Shown here: positions 1 to 5,759 of the stretch, in pieces | How positions within the stretch are numbered: position 1 is the first letter of the stretch | Layout: the number at the start of each line of letters is the position of its first letter | From: Deinococcus fonticola | GTDB taxonomy: Bacteria; Deinococcota; Deinococci; Deinococcales; Deinococcaceae | Length of the DNA stretch: 5,824 nt | Direction: 5' to 3' | Assembly (NCBI RefSeq): GCF_004634215.1 | Contig: NZ_SMMH01000070.1 | Span: 1-5,824, forward strand | Position numbers and translations under genes: made by a program | Notes under the pieces: generated by a model | What the model was told of the DNA's origin: nothing | The model's database searches: none | Seen by the model: the letters and a program-made list of their open reading frames with translations, nothing else

Positions 1-82
1 ATTGAACCTGAAAGGCAATCAGCGTTGCGGCCTGGGGGATGGGCATTAAACTGTAGTCGGGATGAGGCGTCAACACCTTCAT
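1..82 (-). CDS. Partial N-terminus of an unrecognised protein
   Basis: A minus-strand frame runs off the left edge. From the ATG at 82 it gives 27 residues beginning MKVLTPHPDYSL. The frame stays open further upstream to a TAG at about 116-118, so a TTG at 112 is an alternative start. AAAGGG lies directly against the ATG, which is too close for a normal ribosome binding site; a GTG two codons later has better spacing. I recognise no family in so short a piece. It may be the start of a real gene continuing outside the window or simply an open frame. Confidence 0.3.
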   Translation of the reverse strand, partial: MKVLTPHPDYSLMPIPQAATLIAFQVQ

Positions 83-116
83 CCCTTTGCCATTCTGGAC
101 ACGAAATGTCAACCCC

Positions 117-135
117 TAATCGCCGTTAGCGATTA
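117..135. repeat. 7-bp perfect hairpin
   Basis: TAATCGC (117-123) and GCGATTA (129-135) are perfect inverted copies around a 5-nt loop. On the minus strand the stop codon TAA at 128-126 falls in the loop. No T-run follows on either strand, so a classical Rho-independent terminator is not supported. Confidence 0.45.
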
Positions 136-262
136 CGCACATCTTCAAAAAGAAACTCATGAAATGCCCGCCGTACTGGAATATTACCATAGGTATAGGC
201 TGAACAATCTTTTAGAGAACGAGATTGAGTGACATCTTTATCATTGATACCGATTCCGATTG
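126..262 (-). pseudogene. Possible 3' remnant of an unknown gene
   Basis: On the minus strand the codons from about 262 down to the TAA at 126-128 read as a plausible protein C-terminus (ending PVRRAFHEFLFEDVRNR). Codon choice here (many TCT, GAT, AAT, AAA) is more AT-rich than in the other genes of the window. The frame stays open upstream to a GTG at 410, but that part is built from the inverted repeats, and no start codon lies between the repeats and the coherent segment. The reading is therefore a gene end whose front was lost or replaced by repeat DNA. No family is recognised, and a chance open frame is quite possible. Confidence 0.22.
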
Positions 263-263
263 A

Positions 264-282
264 ATCCCCCAGTGTGGGGGAT
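264..282. repeat. Perfect 8-bp GC-rich hairpin
   Basis: ATCCCCCA (264-271) and TGGGGGAT (275-282) form a perfect stem with a GTG loop. No T-run follows on either strand, so it is better read as part of the palindromic repeat cluster than as an intrinsic terminator. Confidence 0.6.
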
Positions 283-310
283 GAGATCCGACCGAAGGGA
301 GAAGGAAAAG

Positions 311-381
311 ATACGGATTTCGTCCAATTCCCCCATACCCGGAACCCCACCGGATATGGGTACATTTCCCGAAATCCGTAT
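311..381. repeat. Nested inverted repeat, 12-bp outer arms
   Basis: ATACGGATTTCG (311-322) is perfectly inverted as CGAAATCCGTAT (370-381). Inside lies a second stem: 332-342 (CCCATACCCGG) pairs with 350-360 (CCGGATATGGG) with one mismatch around a 7-nt loop. The whole 71-bp unit could fold as a long two-tier hairpin in DNA or RNA on either strand. It resembles the palindromic intergenic repeats of Deinococcus genomes, but that likeness is from memory and not tested. A MITE is an alternative; I could not identify a target duplication. Confidence 0.6.
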
Positions 382-386
382 GAGAG

Positions 387-403
387 GCCTGAAAACGCCA
401 GGC
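387..403. repeat. Small hairpin next to the nested repeat
   Basis: GCCTG (387-391) and CAGGC (399-403) are inverted around the loop AAAACGC. The hairpin sits 5 bp beyond the right arm of the 311-381 repeat and probably belongs to the same repeat cluster. The stem alone is too short to be significant. Confidence 0.35.
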
Positions 404-514
404 TACGCACAAAGAACCTGAGAGAAATTCCGACCCAGAAAGCTCTTTTTTATGGAATTCCATTTACTCGGGTCACAAAGTTTTGTTGCTCCCGATGTAC
501 CCTTATTGATGGCT

Positions 515-518
515 GGAG
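515..518 (+). promoter_or_regulatory. Ribosome binding site of the antitoxin gene
   Basis: GGAG lies 6 nt before the ATG at 525, in normal position. It supports this start over the longer overlapping frame that ends at 528. Confidence 0.6.
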
Positions 519-524
519 ATCGCC

Positions 525-764
525 ATGACCAAAGCTAAAATTTTCCAGAGCGGGCGTTCGCAGGCCGTGCGACTCCCCAAAGCATTCCGTTTCGAGGGGC
601 AGGAAGTTTTCATCAAGTGCGTCTCTAACGGTGTGCTGCTGCTTCCGCTGACTGCTGAGGAACAGCGGACATTCTGGGAAGGCTGGTACGCTGGCCTGCC
701 TGAAGTGGATGTGCCATTAGAGCGGGTTGATCGGCCCGTGTATCTCCCCCCTGATAACCTGTAA
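525..764 (+). CDS. vapB: VapB/VagC-family antitoxin, AbrB-type
   Basis: This 79-residue protein begins with the swapped-hairpin AbrB/MazE DNA-binding fold. Residues 3-43 carry [19 protein letters not shown] followed by a second beta-hairpin half ([16 protein letters not shown]), the classic VapB/VagC signature. In the family this domain binds its own operator and the C-terminal tail (here about 44-79) wraps around a PIN-domain VapC ribonuclease to neutralise it. The length is normal and the frame is intact. The oddity is context: vapC should follow directly, usually overlapping, but here the next gene is convergent and starts reading back 8 bp after the stop. No PIN-domain frame lies upstream either. 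It may be an orphan antitoxin that neutralises a toxin encoded elsewhere or acts only as a repressor. The family call is firm; the partner is unknown. Confidence 0.88.
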   Translation: MTKAKIFQSGRSQAVRLPKAFRFEGQEVFIKCVSNGVLLLPLTAEEQRTFWEGWYAGLPEVDVPLERVDRPVYLPPDNL

Positions 765-772
765 GCGCCCCG

Positions 773-1384
773 TCAAGCACGCCATTTCCACCCTGTGTAA
801 AAGCGGTGGCGAATCAGGTCTTCTGGTCTGATTTCCCACATGACACCCTGTATTTTCTTCTGTCGATATGGCACGCCGAACCAGTCCGGGGCATGCCAGT
901 CAAGATCAAGGCAGAGTTCCCAGGAATCGCAGACCAGGGCAGTCAGTTCAGTGTCCTGCCAGAAATCACCGCCGTCGCCATACCCACGCTGCTCGCATTT
1001 CCGGTCAAAGGCAACGCTGTCTTTTTCAGTCCCAAGGAAAGTAGCATTCAGTGGGGCGTGCCAGAGGTCAAAATCAGACAGCAGCACCCGCGCCGGGTCA
1101 ACCTCCAGTTCCAGCAGGACACCAGGGGCATAGGGACGGTGTCTTCGCAGGTCAGGCCGCGAAGAGTCAAAGCGGTGCCACACCCACACGGGGAGAGCAT
1201 CCGGTTTAGGCGGCATGTCCTGCCTAGCCAGTTTCGCAGCCATCCAGTCATAGGCCCGCACGATTTGTACCGAATTATCCAAAAAACCGTCAGCGCGGCA
1301 CAAATCTGCGTCAGGGCGGTAGGGCTGTCCAGCCAGCAGGAATTCCAGAGCAGTTCGTGGTTGCAACGTATACACCTGCATCAA
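773..1384 (-). CDS. DUF3841 domain-containing protein
   Basis: This is a 203-residue intact protein. Features matching the DUF3841 family as I know it are an N-terminal VYTLQP segment (4-9), AYDWMAAKL (44-52), a Trp-rich PVWVWHRF (65-72), LLSDFDLWHAPLN (101-113) and a C-terminal IQGVMWEIRPEDL (178-190). No signal peptide or membrane segment is visible, so it should be cytoplasmic. The biochemical function of the family is not known to me. The start is ATG at 1384, with a second ATG as the next codon; GAGGG lies a few bases upstream, giving reasonable spacing to either. The gene converges on the antitoxin gene with an 8-bp gap and takes the place where a VapC toxin would be expected, on the opposite strand. 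An equally long frame on the plus strand (806-1417) is its shadow and has no family features. Confidence 0.8.
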   Translation of the reverse strand: MMQVYTLQPRTALEFLLAGQPYRPDADLCRADGFLDNSVQIVRAYDWMAAKLARQDMPPKPDALPVWVWHRFDSSRPDLRRHRPYAPGVLLELEVDPARVLLSDFDLWHAPLNATFLGTEKDSVAFDRKCEQRGYGDGGDFWQDTELTALVCDSWELCLDLDWHAPDWFGVPYRQKKIQGVMWEIRPEDLIRHRFYTGWKWRA

Positions 1385-1572
1385 TGCCCTCAGAGTAAAG
1401 CCGCCTCACGGAAATAGCTCACGATGCTTACGTTCGCAGGCAAAATGGACGAACCCGCTTCCGATTCGTCTACCAAAGTGGCTGGGAACAGTTCGTCAGA
1501 CGCTGTGCATGAATGCCTTGATCTGCGATGTGGAGTATCAGTCCGTCAATGCTCCATTCGTTGTTGACCTTG

Positions 1573-2166
1573 CTACGGTGTGACGGGCAGAGAAACCAGG
1601 GTTATTTCATCCATATATTTGTAGGCCTGCACAGTCAGAATGCCGTCCATCCAGCCCATGGAAAGGAGAGGGTGCTGGTCGTTGAGCAGACCATGCTTCT
1701 GAGCCTCTTCGGCCAGGGTCAGGTCGGTGGCAACTGGGGGCAGGTGAGAGTTGGGTTGGATCACCCAGACGCCGTACCAGTCCGTTGCGGAGTCACAGAG
1801 GGGAGTGAGGGCTTCCGATGCGCCGAGGAGATAAAGTGTATTCCAGGCCGTAAACGGGGAAATAGACGGATGCCACTGTCCGGCGGGGAGAATGAACCTG
1901 ACCTGCAGGTGTTCTCCCCGCCGCTCTCCCAGCAGCAGTCCCCACTGTGCTGTACCTTTCAATTCAAGTCGATTCAGAATTTGTCGTCGGGCCAAAGGGT
2001 GAAGTGAGATGGAGGTCAGTGCCGGGTTGATATTCGGCTGAGTCAGCAGGGCAGTCAAACCAAGCAGGTGGGCATAAAAGCGTTCGAGAGGCAAGATGAA
2101 TTCCTTGGGGAAAAGAGGAAAGTCGCCCCAGTCAATTGGGACGCCAGGCTGGATCACCACCCGCAA
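1573..2166 (-). CDS. Degenerate JAB/MPN (JAMM-like) domain protein
   Basis: This is a 197-residue frame with a TTG start at 2166; GTG codons at 2160 and 2157 are alternatives and none has a strong ribosome binding site. Residues about 52-190 follow the JAB/MPN layout: a helix, AQWGLLLGER (73-82), a strand and Pro, then YGVWVIQP (131-138) and PPVATD (143-148), ending with strand-like LLSMGWMDGILTVQAY. Active JAMM peptidases use E-x2-G-L-L and H-x-H-x7-S-x2-D. Here the positions read A73, V135-I-Q137, seven residues, V145, then D148. The spacing is exact but only the Asp survives, so zinc binding and isopeptidase activity are not expected. The domain call is my inference from motif geometry. 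An inactive scaffold or binding role would parallel known MPN-minus proteins. The gene lies downstream of the ATPase gene on the same strand but behind terminators, so it probably has its own promoter. Confidence 0.5.
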   Translation of the reverse strand: MRVVIQPGVPIDWGDFPLFPKEFILPLERFYAHLLGLTALLTQPNINPALTSISLHPLARRQILNRLELKGTAQWGLLLGERRGEHLQVRFILPAGQWHPSISPFTAWNTLYLLGASEALTPLCDSATDWYGVWVIQPNSHLPPVATDLTLAEEAQKHGLLNDQHPLLSMGWMDGILTVQAYKYMDEITLVSLPVTP

Positions 2167-2221
2167 CGTGGGTGAAAGGGTTTTGGGAGACTTTCAAAAG
2201 CACAATCCACTGAAGATTCTG

Positions 2222-2265
2222 GTCAAAAAATAGAAAAATAGCCTCCAGACAGCGTATTTTCTGGA
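2222..2265 (-). terminator. Weak second terminator-like hairpin
   Basis: TCCAGA (2244-2249) and TCTGGA (2260-2265) form a 6-bp stem with a 10-nt loop. Read on the minus strand, a T-rich run (TATTTTTCTATTTTTT, about 2237-2222) follows a few bases after the stem. The stem is short and AT-poor only in part, so this could be a backup terminator behind 2341-2371 or a leader element of the 1573-2166 gene. Confidence 0.3.
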
Positions 2266-2340
2266 AATTTGCGAGCTTTTATTCTGTTGTTCGCACTTCG
2301 GGAATTTTTGTTGAGGGTTGCTGAGAAAATTTCCCAGTAG

Positions 2341-2371
2341 GAAAAGTCGGGAGGGTTTCCCGCCCCCGACT
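2341..2371 (-). terminator. Rho-independent terminator of the ATPase gene
   Basis: GTCGGG (2346-2351) pairs with CCCGAC (2365-2370), and the stem continues inward through AGGG/CCGCC with mismatches. On the minus strand the stem is followed at once by TTTTCC. It begins 20 bp after the TGA of the ATPase gene (2391), the expected place to end that transcript. Confidence 0.65.
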
Positions 2372-2390
2372 CTTTGCCCTTTCTGCCGTC

Positions 2391-4247
2391 TCAGCCGAAT
2401 ATCTCTTTCAAAAACTCAGCAGTAGTATAGTCTTCCAAAGGCCTTTCCTGTGGATTTTTCGCAGTTTTTTGGACTGGTTCGGCTGTTTTTTCTGGTGAAA
2501 TCAACGCCCCGAAGTGCGAACTCTCAGAAGAAAGTGGCGACGACTCTGTGGAAATTGCCCCGTCGTGCTGCTTTCTGGTGGCTGACTTCTCGACTATCCC
2601 AGTTTCCTCAGGCGAAGCCCCCTGTGCCATCGAAGGTGGGATTTCTCTAATTGCTGTCTCAGCCGAATTATTTTCCTTCTCTCTCCCACTTATCCCATTA
2701 TTCCCACTTGAAAGAGGTTGCCCTAAAGGCAGTGACAATGCCAGAACATCTATCTGCCCCTGTCGACCGTGGGCCTCAATTCGATATCGTTTACGAAACC
2801 CGGTTTTTCCGGTTTTCGGATTTTTGTACCCTTCACAACGCATCAGACCTCTCTTGAGGTAGGCATCTCTGAGCGCTGACCAGAGAGCCGTTTCCGACGG
2901 AAATGTCTGCTGTTGACGGAAAGACGTGACCTGTAATTGCTCGTAAAGCGCACGTGGAAGGAAATAAGCCCATTGTTGATTCCCTTGCCTTTCAGTCCAG
3001 CCAACCATCTGGCTCCCCGGGCGGGTTATGTGGGATTGTGGGTTAGAATCATCATCCCGGCCAAACCCAGTGTTCTGAAACCAACCGACCATTTCTGGAC
3101 TGTCCTGCGGAACAGCACCCGTTTTCCTCTCCACAAGGTGGATTCGCCCCTGAGCGAAAAGGGTATTTACCTGGGATTCAAACCGTTGTACCGGGTTCTC
3201 TTGCTCAACGTAACCACCTTGCAGCGCCGCCACCTCCTGAAATGCCGAAATACAGTTTTGCCAGTAGTCCTCGGCCTGCTCAGCCGTAATAGCTCCCGTA
3301 TCCACTGCGAAATTCAGGAACACCCGCATCCCGTACGACAGTTCCGCCAGTGCCGCCCCTGTCCGTGGGTGACGCCCGGCAAAGTGGTCGACATGCTGGA
3401 TGATGTGCTGGCGGTGCTGTTCACTGCCGACTGTGACCTTGTCGAAGTGCTGGGCGACGTATTGGATGTATCCGGCCATCGTCTCGGCGTAAACCCCGTC
3501 ATGGGCGCTTGCTTCCGCTTTGTTGTACTCGGGACGGCGGATGTTGTCTGGCCCATGCAGCGGCTCAGACACCGGAACGATAATGCTCCGAGCAACCGTG
3601 CTTTCACCCTGTGGGGCTTCCTCGGCAGTCAGGAAAATCAGACCGCGTGGGTAAACGTTCTGCCGCATCTCCCGGTTTTGCGTGAGGGTGCCGCGTCCCA
3701 CACCATCAGCAGCACCCGCGAGGAGGCGGCGGAGTTTATCCAGTTCCTCCAGCCGTTTTTCCCGAGTCTGAGGGAGCTTGAAGTCATCGAAGAAGATGAC
3801 GACATCGGCCAGTAAGTAAGCGGTCTGTTCCAGCGAGGCCGCGCTGCTACTCCACCCGTCCGGCAGGTGTTTCCGGCTGAATCCAGCACCGTAATGGGTA
3901 AAAAGAATGGCAGCAAACGCCGTTTTGAAACGTCCGGTTTCCCCGACTAGCATGACTGCTGTATCGATTCTCCCCAATATGGGACGGAACATGGTGGCAA
4001 AAACGACGTAACTCACCATATCTGGAGCCAATTTGAGGAGATCGAGCGAAGCCCGAATAGCGTTGACCAGAAGTACCGTCGGCGGCGGCTCAGGCAGGGC
4101 ATACGCCCGCAGGCGGTGAGGGAGGACGACCTCAATTCCTTCTACCGCACCCCCCCTGCCGATGACCGCCTCGCCAGTCAGGAAGATGGGGCCATATTGA
4201 GGGTGTTTAGAGCCTATCCGGAAAGTGCTAAGGTAGAACCTTGACAA
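2391..4247 (-). pseudogene. DUF927-like ATPase/helicase, 3' part of split gene
   Basis: This part supplies residues 166-769 of the 769-residue protein that exists once the IS element is removed; true host sequence ends at 4206 and the 14 codons beyond it are IS DNA read from a TTG. The layout matches the DUF927 helicase-like family of plasmids, phages and islands. Visible are HPQYGPIFLTGEAVIG near the junction, a Walker A variant GETGRFKT (3921-3944), WSSSAASLEQTAYLLADVV, a Walker B VVIFFDD (3783-3803) and a sensor-like RGLIFLTAEE. Next come a helical region and a winged-helix-like segment (SETALWSALRDAYLKRGLM with basic residues after it), then a Ser/Glu-rich, probably disordered tail and a short terminal helix. 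The family is linked to DNA replication or unwinding on mobile elements, probably ATP driven. Cut off from its own start and promoter, this piece is unlikely to be made efficiently. The motifs themselves are undamaged, which suggests a recent disruption. Confidence 0.75.
4207..4224. repeat. IS left inverted repeat with TTA target copy
   Basis: TTA (4207-4209) is the left target duplication. GAGCCTATCCGGAAA (4210-4224) is the left terminal repeat and matches the right end exactly over 15 bp when inverted. Confidence 0.88.
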
Positions 4248-4699
4248 CGACGCAACATCATCAACAGCAGATCAATGAGTCTCCAACCGTCTGGGAAGTC
4301 AATGACGCGCTCTGGGAGCGTCTTGAGCCTGTTCTGCGCATTGAGAAGCAGCGGAAGAAGAGTGGGCGTCCCCCACGGGACGCCCGTCCGATCTTCAACG
4401 CCCTCATCTGGCTGGCACGAACGGGCAGCCAGTGGAGCGAAATTCCTCGACATTACGGTGCAAAGTCAACCATCTTTGATCGCTTCAAGGTGTGGGCAAC
4501 GGAAGGCCACCTTCAGGTGGCCTGGAGCATCTTGCTCACTGAATATGACGAGTTGATCGGCATCGATTGGGAATGGCAAAGTGCTGACGGGTGCATCATC
4601 AAAGCCCCGTTGGGAAAAAGGGGGCTGGCGGTGAAGAGGAAAAGACCGGCAGCAACCCCACCGACCGAGGAAAAGCAGGAACCAAGCGCAACCTGCTGA
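4241..4699 (+). CDS. IS5-family transposase, first frame (OrfA)
   Basis: The 152-residue zero-frame product starts at a TTG (4241), with AAGG about 7 bp upstream as ribosome binding site. Residues about 12-95 form the DUF4096-like N-terminal domain of IS5 transposases: WEVNDALWERLEPVL, then SGRPPRDARPIFNALIWLAR and SQWSEIPRHYG, a DNA-binding helical region. The first catalytic Asp is in SADGCIIKAPLG. After the slippery site at 4612-4618 the frame reads nonsense to its stop at 4697-4699, so the last 26 or so residues are an out-of-frame tail. Alone it lacks the second Asp and the Glu; such short products can act as inhibitors in related elements. Confidence 0.85.
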   Translation: MTTTQHHQQQINESPTVWEVNDALWERLEPVLRIEKQRKKSGRPPRDARPIFNALIWLARTGSQWSEIPRHYGAKSTIFDRFKVWATEGHLQVAWSILLTEYDELIGIDWEWQSADGCIIKAPLGKRGLAVKRKRPAATPPTEEKQEPSATC

Positions 4700-5133
4700 C
4701 AGACGCTAAAGGTATTCCTCTCTCCATCGCACTCAGTGGTGCCAACCGTCATGACAGCAGAATGCTGAGTGCGATGCTTGAGGGCATCGTCGTGGCCTTG
4801 CCGATTCCAAGCACGGAGGAAGAACGGCACCTCGCGCTGGATCGTGGCTATGACACTGAAGCCTGTCGCGAGATCACCGCACAGCATGCGCTGACAGCAC
4901 ATATCCCCAGGAAGGCGACGGAGGCAACACCGTTGCCTCCTCCTAGTGATCCTGAGCGTCACCCCCCACGTCGCTGGGTGGTTGAGGTCAGTCACAGTTG
5001 GTTCAATCGATTCCGACGGCTTCTAATTCGGTGGGAAAAGAAGGCAAGCCACTACATGGCATTTGTACAACTGGCCGCCTGCCTCATCATCTGGCGGAAG
5101 ATCGCCCCACTGGCTTCCAGATTTTCCGGATAG
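4591..5133 (+). CDS. IS5-family transposase, second frame (OrfB)
   Basis: This frame holds the catalytic C-terminal half (DDE_Tnp_1-like). It is probably reached by -1 frameshifting from the first frame at about 4616-4618, not from the ATG at 4591, which lacks a convincing ribosome binding site. The joined protein is about 297 residues. Conserved blocks are GSNPTDRGKAGTKRNLL, GANRHDS, the second catalytic Asp in LALDRGYD, and the Glu region VVEVSHSWFNRFRRLLIRWE with its usual Arg-rich follow-up. All three acidic residues appear present across the two frames. The TAG stop (5131-5133) lies inside the right terminal repeat, as is common in compact elements. Confidence 0.87.
   Translation: MHHQSPVGKKGAGGEEEKTGSNPTDRGKAGTKRNLLTDAKGIPLSIALSGANRHDSRMLSAMLEGIVVALPIPSTEEERHLALDRGYDTEACREITAQHALTAHIPRKATEATPLPPPSDPERHPPRRWVVEVSHSWFNRFRRLLIRWEKKASHYMAFVQLAACLIIWRKIAPLASRFSG
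4612..4618 (+). promoter_or_regulatory. Likely -1 ribosomal frameshift site G GGA AAA
   Basis: In the OrfA frame the codons read TTG GGA AAA AGG, giving the X XXY YYZ heptamer G GGA AAA, after which a -1 slip enters the OrfB frame exactly. The join makes APLGKKGAGG, restoring the normal order of IS5 transposase blocks. A G-rich stretch follows directly; I did not find a clear stimulatory stem or internal SD. Slippage during transcription on the A5G5 run is an alternative. Confidence 0.7.
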
Positions 5134-5631
5134 GCTCTTAATCCATCCTGTTTGCCCGTACACTGTGCGGCGCACGTAACCTTCCTGCTCGCTGAAGAGA
5201 AGAATGGCCGCTGCTGCATGCGCTTTTTTGTTACTACCAGCATGAATAATGGCCTGTGCTCCCCATGATTTCTGTACCCAAGACATGTCTGAGAACCGTT
5301 CCACCTCGACTTGAACCCGTGGAAGGAAATCTCCATGTGAAGTTTGACCCTTGACAATCAGCACTTTCCGAGCAGTTTCTCCTGCTTCTCCATAGGAGAT
5401 TTCCTGCTCCTCCACCACTTTGGCTGTGAATTCCGTCAGGACGGAAGCAGCGATAAACTCCCCTCCCGCCTGCTGGTGACGCGTTACCTTGTAGAGGCGG
5501 CCATTGTCGATGGCGTACCCATCACGACCATCAACCCAGATAACCTTTTCAAAGATTCGAGGTGCTGGCGATTGAGGTGGCACTTTCGCTGGCTTTCCGG
5601 AAGCCATTTTTTTCCGTTTTTGACCTGCCAT
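5023..5631 (-). pseudogene. DUF927-like ATPase/helicase, 5' part of split gene
   Basis: This part supplies residues 1-165 of the 769-residue ATPase and then 37 IS-encoded residues to a stop inside the element at 5023. It starts at ATG 5631, overlapping the stop of the preceding frame as TAATG; GGGTGG upstream is a weak ribosome binding site, and translational coupling is likely. The N-terminus is basic (KRKK, positions 5-8) and Pro-rich, followed by alternating strands and helices. The end reads VYGQTGWIK, which joins HPQYGPIF on the other side of the element, like the GW..G segment ahead of the P-loop in DUF927 proteins. If translated it yields a truncated 202-residue product without the ATPase core. 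Confidence 0.75.
5123..5140. repeat. IS right inverted repeat with TTA target copy
   Basis: TTTCCGGATAGGCTC (5123-5137) is the exact inverse of the left end. TTA (5138-5140) is the right target duplication. The transposase stop codon sits within this repeat. Confidence 0.88.
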
Positions 5632-5759
5632 TAGGCCACCCGGTTCTGCATGAGCGAGTAGAGCCAGGTGTCAACGTCCCTGGCGGCAACGAGGTAGCTA
5701 GTACAGCGTTCAATTAATACGGATAGCTTGATAGTGCCGACCAAAGCTGCGACGGGCAT
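5631..5759 (-). pseudogene. Truncated gene ahead of the ATPase, coupled by TAATG
   Basis: A minus-strand frame ends YLVAARDVDTWLYSLMQNRVA and its TAA shares a base with the ATPase ATG, a typical operon junction. As it stands the frame opens at an ATG (5759) and would give 42 residues, but it has an in-frame stop just upstream (about 5793) and overlaps the end of a transposase-like frame. The better reading is that only the last 23 or so codons (5631 to about 5700) are host DNA, the tail of an upstream gene whose front was cut away by an IS630-type insertion. No family is recognised in the tail. Confidence 0.4.

Larger units (their letters stand above)
83..524. other. Repeat-rich stretch with no convincing intact gene
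   Basis: No reading frame here shows recognisable protein character over its full length. The left part (126 to about 262) could be a 3' coding remnant on the minus strand. The middle (about 239-403) is dominated by inverted repeats listed separately, including a small TATCA/TGATA palindrome at 239-249. The right part (404-514) leads into the antitoxin gene at 525 and should hold its promoter. I see no convincing -35/-10 pair there; the nearest is TTGTTG at 483-488 with TATTGA at 504-509, with spacing shorter than ideal. Confidence 0.5.
4210..5137 (+). mobile_element. Complete IS5-family insertion sequence, 928 bp
   Basis: The element is bounded by perfect 15-bp inverted repeats (4210-4224 and 5123-5137) and flanked by TTA on both sides (4207-4209, 5138-5140), fitting the TNA-type targets known in part of the IS5 family. 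Length, a two-frame transposase and the DDE motifs fit the IS427-like group; the exact ISfinder name is not claimed. Transcription of the transposase opposes the host gene. The ends are identical and the frame is intact apart from the programmed shift, so it looks mobile. Its insertion site is codon 165 of the ATPase gene. Confidence 0.92.

Noticed and set aside
84..112. TTGACA on the minus strand (112-107) as a -35 box for the left-edge frame
   Set aside because: At 17 bp spacing the -10 position reads CAAAGG, and no TATAAT-like box lies near, so a promoter is not supported.
229..528. A 99-codon plus-strand frame running through the repeats into the antitoxin start
   Set aside because: It is made mostly of the palindromic repeat cluster, lacks a ribosome binding site and has no family features.
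806..1417. A 203-codon plus-strand frame opposite the DUF3841 gene
   Set aside because: It is the same length as the antisense DUF3841 frame, has no recognisable domain and has a composition typical of a shadow frame. The minus-strand protein carries clear family motifs.
1399..1512. Short plus-strand open stretch ending RFRFVYQSGWEQFVRRCA between DUF3841 and the JAB-like gene
   Set aside because: It reads somewhat like a protein C-terminus but has no start codon, follows a stop at 1396-1398 and matches nothing I recognise. A vestigial gene end is possible but unsupported. An antisense frame of similar length is equally open.
2937..3815. A 292-codon plus-strand frame inside the ATPase gene
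   Set aside because: It lies fully antisense to the conserved ATPase core and shows no domain character of its own.
4242..4247. Outward promoter in the IS left end driving the downstream ATPase half
   Set aside because: TTGTCA on the minus strand has no acceptable -10 box at 16-18 bp, so expression of the 3' half from the element cannot be claimed.
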